Positions 61,670 to 64,000 of a stretch of DNA of 64,000 nucleotides are shown here, piece after piece. The position numbers and the translations under genes are program-made. Origin of the DNA: CAXBNB01 sp965267535 (lineage in GTDB: Bacteria > Bacteroidota > Bacteroidia > Cytophagales > Cyclobacteriaceae); the NCBI GenBank assembly GCA_965267535.1, contig OZ254082.1:1178001-1242000 (forward strand), given 5' to 3'. How positions within the stretch are numbered: the first letter of the stretch is position 1; every line of letters begins with the position of its first letter. The notes under the pieces are model-generated. The model saw only the letters and a list, made by a program, of their open reading frames with translations. It ran no database searches and was not told where the DNA came from.

Positions 61670-63769
61670 TCAAAAACGATATCTGACTTGAGCAATGATG
61701 TCTGAGCGTGTGGAACCGGCAATTTCTGATAATCCAGACCCAATAGTACTACCCTCTGTGGATATGCTTCCCCGGCTGTTTTGAAAAGTCGTGTCGGCAT
61801 ATCGCACCCACACGTTTATCTTTTTGCTGGGTTTGTACTGTACCATCAGGTAGGATCGTATGGCCTGCCCCGATATCCCTTTGATGGAGAATGCATAAAG
61901 CACATTTTTTTCGTACAGGTATTGGCGGTTTTCAAAATCGTCGGTATCTACCAGCGCTATTCTGCCGCTTACTTTAAATTTTGAAATAGAGAAAACAACA
62001 TCCTGCGCTATCGCCATTCCCGAGGTTTTAGTGGAGGCCAGTTGGTAGTTACTAAATTGCACTCTTGATTTTAACGATAGATTAGGCGTAACCTGATAAT
62101 CGATATTGAAAAGATAACTTCTTTTCAGACCGTTTTGCAGGGGTTTAAGGTTGCTGCCTTCAGTAGTTGGGGTAAGCTGCTTGGCTTCAGTTCTGTATTG
62201 TGCATACAAGCTCACCGACCGTTTTGGTCGATAGGTTAGGCGTGCGAGGTACTCGTAACCCCGGGAAGGTGATTCGGTGCGGAACTTTAGCCACGGAAAC
62301 CGAAAACGGTCGTAGTAGGCAGTAAATGTGTATTTTTTAGAGGGTGCAAATTTCAGTCCCCAGTAAATACCACTTTCGTTGATATTTCGTGAGCTTTCAC
62401 CAAACGCATTGCCATAAAAGGCATGAAAATCTTTGTGATAGTTGCGAAGTAGCAGGCTTACGGATAGTGTAGGCGAGAGGCTGCCGATGAGTCCACCGAT
62501 CATGCCAAGCCCTCCGGATTTGGATACTGCCCCTTCTCCGAAGAAAAGGAAGTTTTCCCAGTTGAGGTCGAAAAAAGCTCCGGCATTATAATTGCTTTTG
62601 CTCTGAAATTCGAATTGGTTATAGTTGTTCGGTTTTTTAAACAGCGGTGAGCTAAAAGCAGTGTTGAGGTAGGTAATGCCACCCCGCAGGTTGCTGCCCG
62701 CTTTGTTGTAGTAAAGGTTTAGTCCATAGTTTTGTTCCTGTATTTGTTTTCGGTTGTTTAGCTCGTTTGGTGTGCGGTGAAAACCGGTTTGTTGTATAGA
62801 GGAAACGTATTCGTCGAAATCGGTATAGGTGGAGTCGTTTTGCAGAGAGCCGTCTTGTCTCATGCGGGAGTAAAAAGCAGTAATATCAATATCCCCTGCA
62901 TGGTAAGTAGCTGCTGTACCACGCATAAAACCGGACTCCAAAGCTGAGGAGTAGGCTCGAATCCCTGTACTACTTCTGCGCACGGTAGTGATGGTTTCAG
63001 CTCCTTTGCCGGGGTTGAACCCTGCACCCAGAATGAGCCCTTGTCCAAACTGTAGTTGGTAGTCGCCTATTATCACCTTATGGAACGCACCTATATTTTC
63101 TTTCATAAAATGAAAAGAATAATAGTCCAAGCCGTATTGGTGATTTTTGGGTTTCCACCGTATGGGTTCACCGGCATCTTTTTCGAAAGTAAGCCCCAGA
63201 CTAAAGTCGTTTGGGTGGCTGGTGCGAAACCTGCCATAAAGTTTAAGTGGTGAGCCGGTATATCTGCTGTCGTTGGTGTTTTCGGGTGGCCTATAGCCCT
63301 TTTGCTGTTGCAGAGAGTGTTCGGTACGTAAGAGCAGATAGTTGTTTTGTTCTTGCAGGATGCGTTGAATAAGTGGGCCTGAAGTGCCATGTGCATCTCC
63401 AATTTTTACCGTAACAAAAGGCAGTAGTGAGCGGATAGTTTCGGTATCAAAATGGGGTACAGCTTGTAATTCGTACAGGGACAGAAGGTCTCCGAACTGA
63501 GCCCGATAGTGTAATAAGCTGTTGATCTGCGTAGGCGATAGCAGGTAGAGAGCTGCCAGTTCGTCCCGTGTAGCACGATTGATGTTGAGAGGGGTGGTGT
63601 AGAGTAGTAGAAGCGACTCGTATAATTCTTCGTAGTTGATGTTGTCGTCTTGAATCTGAAAGAGTGACTCGGTAAACTCCTGTAGGTCAATGGTCGGTTG
63701 AATAGGCTCCTGAGCGAGTAGGCACCACGAAGTTGCCAGAAGAAACCCTATCAGCCCTGTTTTTTTCAT
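61670..63769 (-). CDS. Outer-membrane barrel protein with N-terminal helix-hairpin-helix repeats
   Basis: A 699-residue protein with signal peptide (MKKTGLIGFLLATSWCLLAQ). Residues about 55-120 carry ComEA-like helix-hairpin-helix units (TPLNINRATRDELAALYLLSPTQINSLLHYRAQFGDLLSLYELQAV). From residue 150 the sequence alternates as outer-membrane beta strands (YGRFRTSHPNDFSLGLTFEKDAG to IIAQVRYRF, ending in Phe). Such proteins are widespread in Bacteroidota and not characterised. The start overlaps the upstream barrel gene (ATGA), so both belong to one operon. Confidence 0.85.
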   Translation of the reverse strand: MKKTGLIGFLLATSWCLLAQEPIQPTIDLQEFTESLFQIQDDNINYEELYESLLLLYTTPLNINRATRDELAALYLLSPTQINSLLHYRAQFGDLLSLYELQAVPHFDTETIRSLLPFVTVKIGDAHGTSGPLIQRILQEQNNYLLLRTEHSLQQQKGYRPPENTNDSRYTGSPLKLYGRFRTSHPNDFSLGLTFEKDAGEPIRWKPKNHQYGLDYYSFHFMKENIGAFHKVIIGDYQLQFGQGLILGAGFNPGKGAETITTVRRSSTGIRAYSSALESGFMRGTAATYHAGDIDITAFYSRMRQDGSLQNDSTYTDFDEYVSSIQQTGFHRTPNELNNRKQIQEQNYGLNLYYNKAGSNLRGGITYLNTAFSSPLFKKPNNYNQFEFQSKSNYNAGAFFDLNWENFLFFGEGAVSKSGGLGMIGGLIGSLSPTLSVSLLLRNYHKDFHAFYGNAFGESSRNINESGIYWGLKFAPSKKYTFTAYYDRFRFPWLKFRTESPSRGYEYLARLTYRPKRSVSLYAQYRTEAKQLTPTTEGSNLKPLQNGLKRSYLFNIDYQVTPNLSLKSRVQFSNYQLASTKTSGMAIAQDVVFSISKFKVSGRIALVDTDDFENRQYLYEKNVLYAFSIKGISGQAIRSYLMVQYKPSKKINVWVRYADTTFQNSRGSISTEGSTIGSGLSEIAGSTRSDIIAQVRYRF

Positions 63770-64000
63770 TCTTCTTTAAACTGGAAGGTTATGGTTAGCT
63801 CGTGAATGTCGCCAAGGTTGGGGTTGTTTCGAAAAGCATAGTCTACTGTAAATGCTGATGGCGTAAAACCTACACCAAAAGCGCTTTCGAAAGGTTCGGT
63901 AGTGAGTCCGGTTCTTACTTTCAATTTTTCGATTACCTGATATTCCAGACCTAGTTTGAAATAGGCGTCAAAATCCAGATCTTTTTCTATTTCTGCATTG
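63766..64000 (-). CDS. Outer-membrane beta-barrel protein, 3' end
   Basis: The last 77 codons of a gene continuing beyond the window. The readable part, YFKLGLEYQVIEKLKVRTGL then EPFESAFGVGFTPSAFTVDYAFR and a closing HELTITFQF, alternates like barrel strands and resembles PorV/PorQ-type or similar outer-membrane proteins. It overlaps the helix-hairpin-helix barrel gene by 4 nt. Exact family cannot be fixed from this fragment. Confidence 0.7.
   Translation of the reverse strand, partial: NAEIEKDLDFDAYFKLGLEYQVIEKLKVRTGLTTEPFESAFGVGFTPSAFTVDYAFRNNPNLGDIHELTITFQFKEE

Noticed and set aside
1..64000. tRNA, rRNA and CRISPR
   Set aside because: No conserved rRNA segments, no T-loop consensus with cloverleaf pairing, and no regularly spaced repeats were found by eye in the intergenic regions.

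Overview
The window is chromosomal DNA of a member of the phylum Bacteroidota, most likely a marine Cytophagales (Flammeovirgaceae-like) bacterium. The evidence is a SusC/SusD pair, a fused LpxC-FabZ gene, the type IX secretion (T9SS) regulator PorX, a T9SS C-terminal sorting domain, many lipoproteins, Bacteroidota-type promoters (TTG, about 20 nt, TAnnTTTG) and few Shine-Dalgarno sequences. I see no rRNA, tRNA, CRISPR array, prophage or intact insertion sequence.

Region 1 (1-14114) is a polysaccharide-utilisation-like locus. It has the 3' end of a SusC-type TonB-dependent receptor, SusD, and six S1-family sulfatases in two clusters (3089-9083 and 11339-14114). Between the clusters lies a separately terminated pair, glycosylasparaginase plus CutC. 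No glycoside hydrolase or polysaccharide lyase is visible, so this part of the locus looks dedicated to desulfation and possibly to removing Asn-linked GlcNAc. Four sulfatases look like lipoproteins and two carry ordinary signal peptides. An AraC-type regulator follows with an NAD(P)-binding protein and a membrane-anchored metallo-beta-lactamase-fold hydrolase (14268-16990).

Region 2 (17074-38864) is core genome. A leftward operon runs HD-domain hydrolase, lpxD, lpxC-fabZ, lpxA and a lone ABC ATPase. It diverges from porX, tsaE and an alanine dehydrogenase. Then come valS, an MFS transporter, recA, a zinc aminopeptidase with a DUF3108 protein, a PhoB/PhoR-like two-component system, an RluA-type pseudouridine synthase and the rplM-rpsI-rpsB-tsf operon with a recognisable promoter and an internal hairpin.

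Region 3 (38925-42196) looks like an accessory insertion: an A+T-richer T9SS-secreted Asp-box propeller protein flanked by long gene-poor stretches.

Region 4 (42197-64000) is mostly housekeeping (metG, rseP, dxr, a GH3-like protein, murI, a PLP/CBS cysteine-synthase-family enzyme, tex, a TlpA-like thioredoxin, sixA, topA). It contains two toxin-antitoxin modules, Xre/RES (51467-52401) and MntA/HepT (60937-61573). It also holds uncharacterised secreted proteins and, at the right edge, an outer-membrane barrel protein with N-terminal helix-hairpin-helix repeats beside the 3' end of another barrel gene.

The best candidate for something new is the sulfatase plus glycosylasparaginase plus CutC cluster, which can be read as a pathway for sulfated, Asn-linked glycans. 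Each family is known; only the combination and its substrate are inferred.
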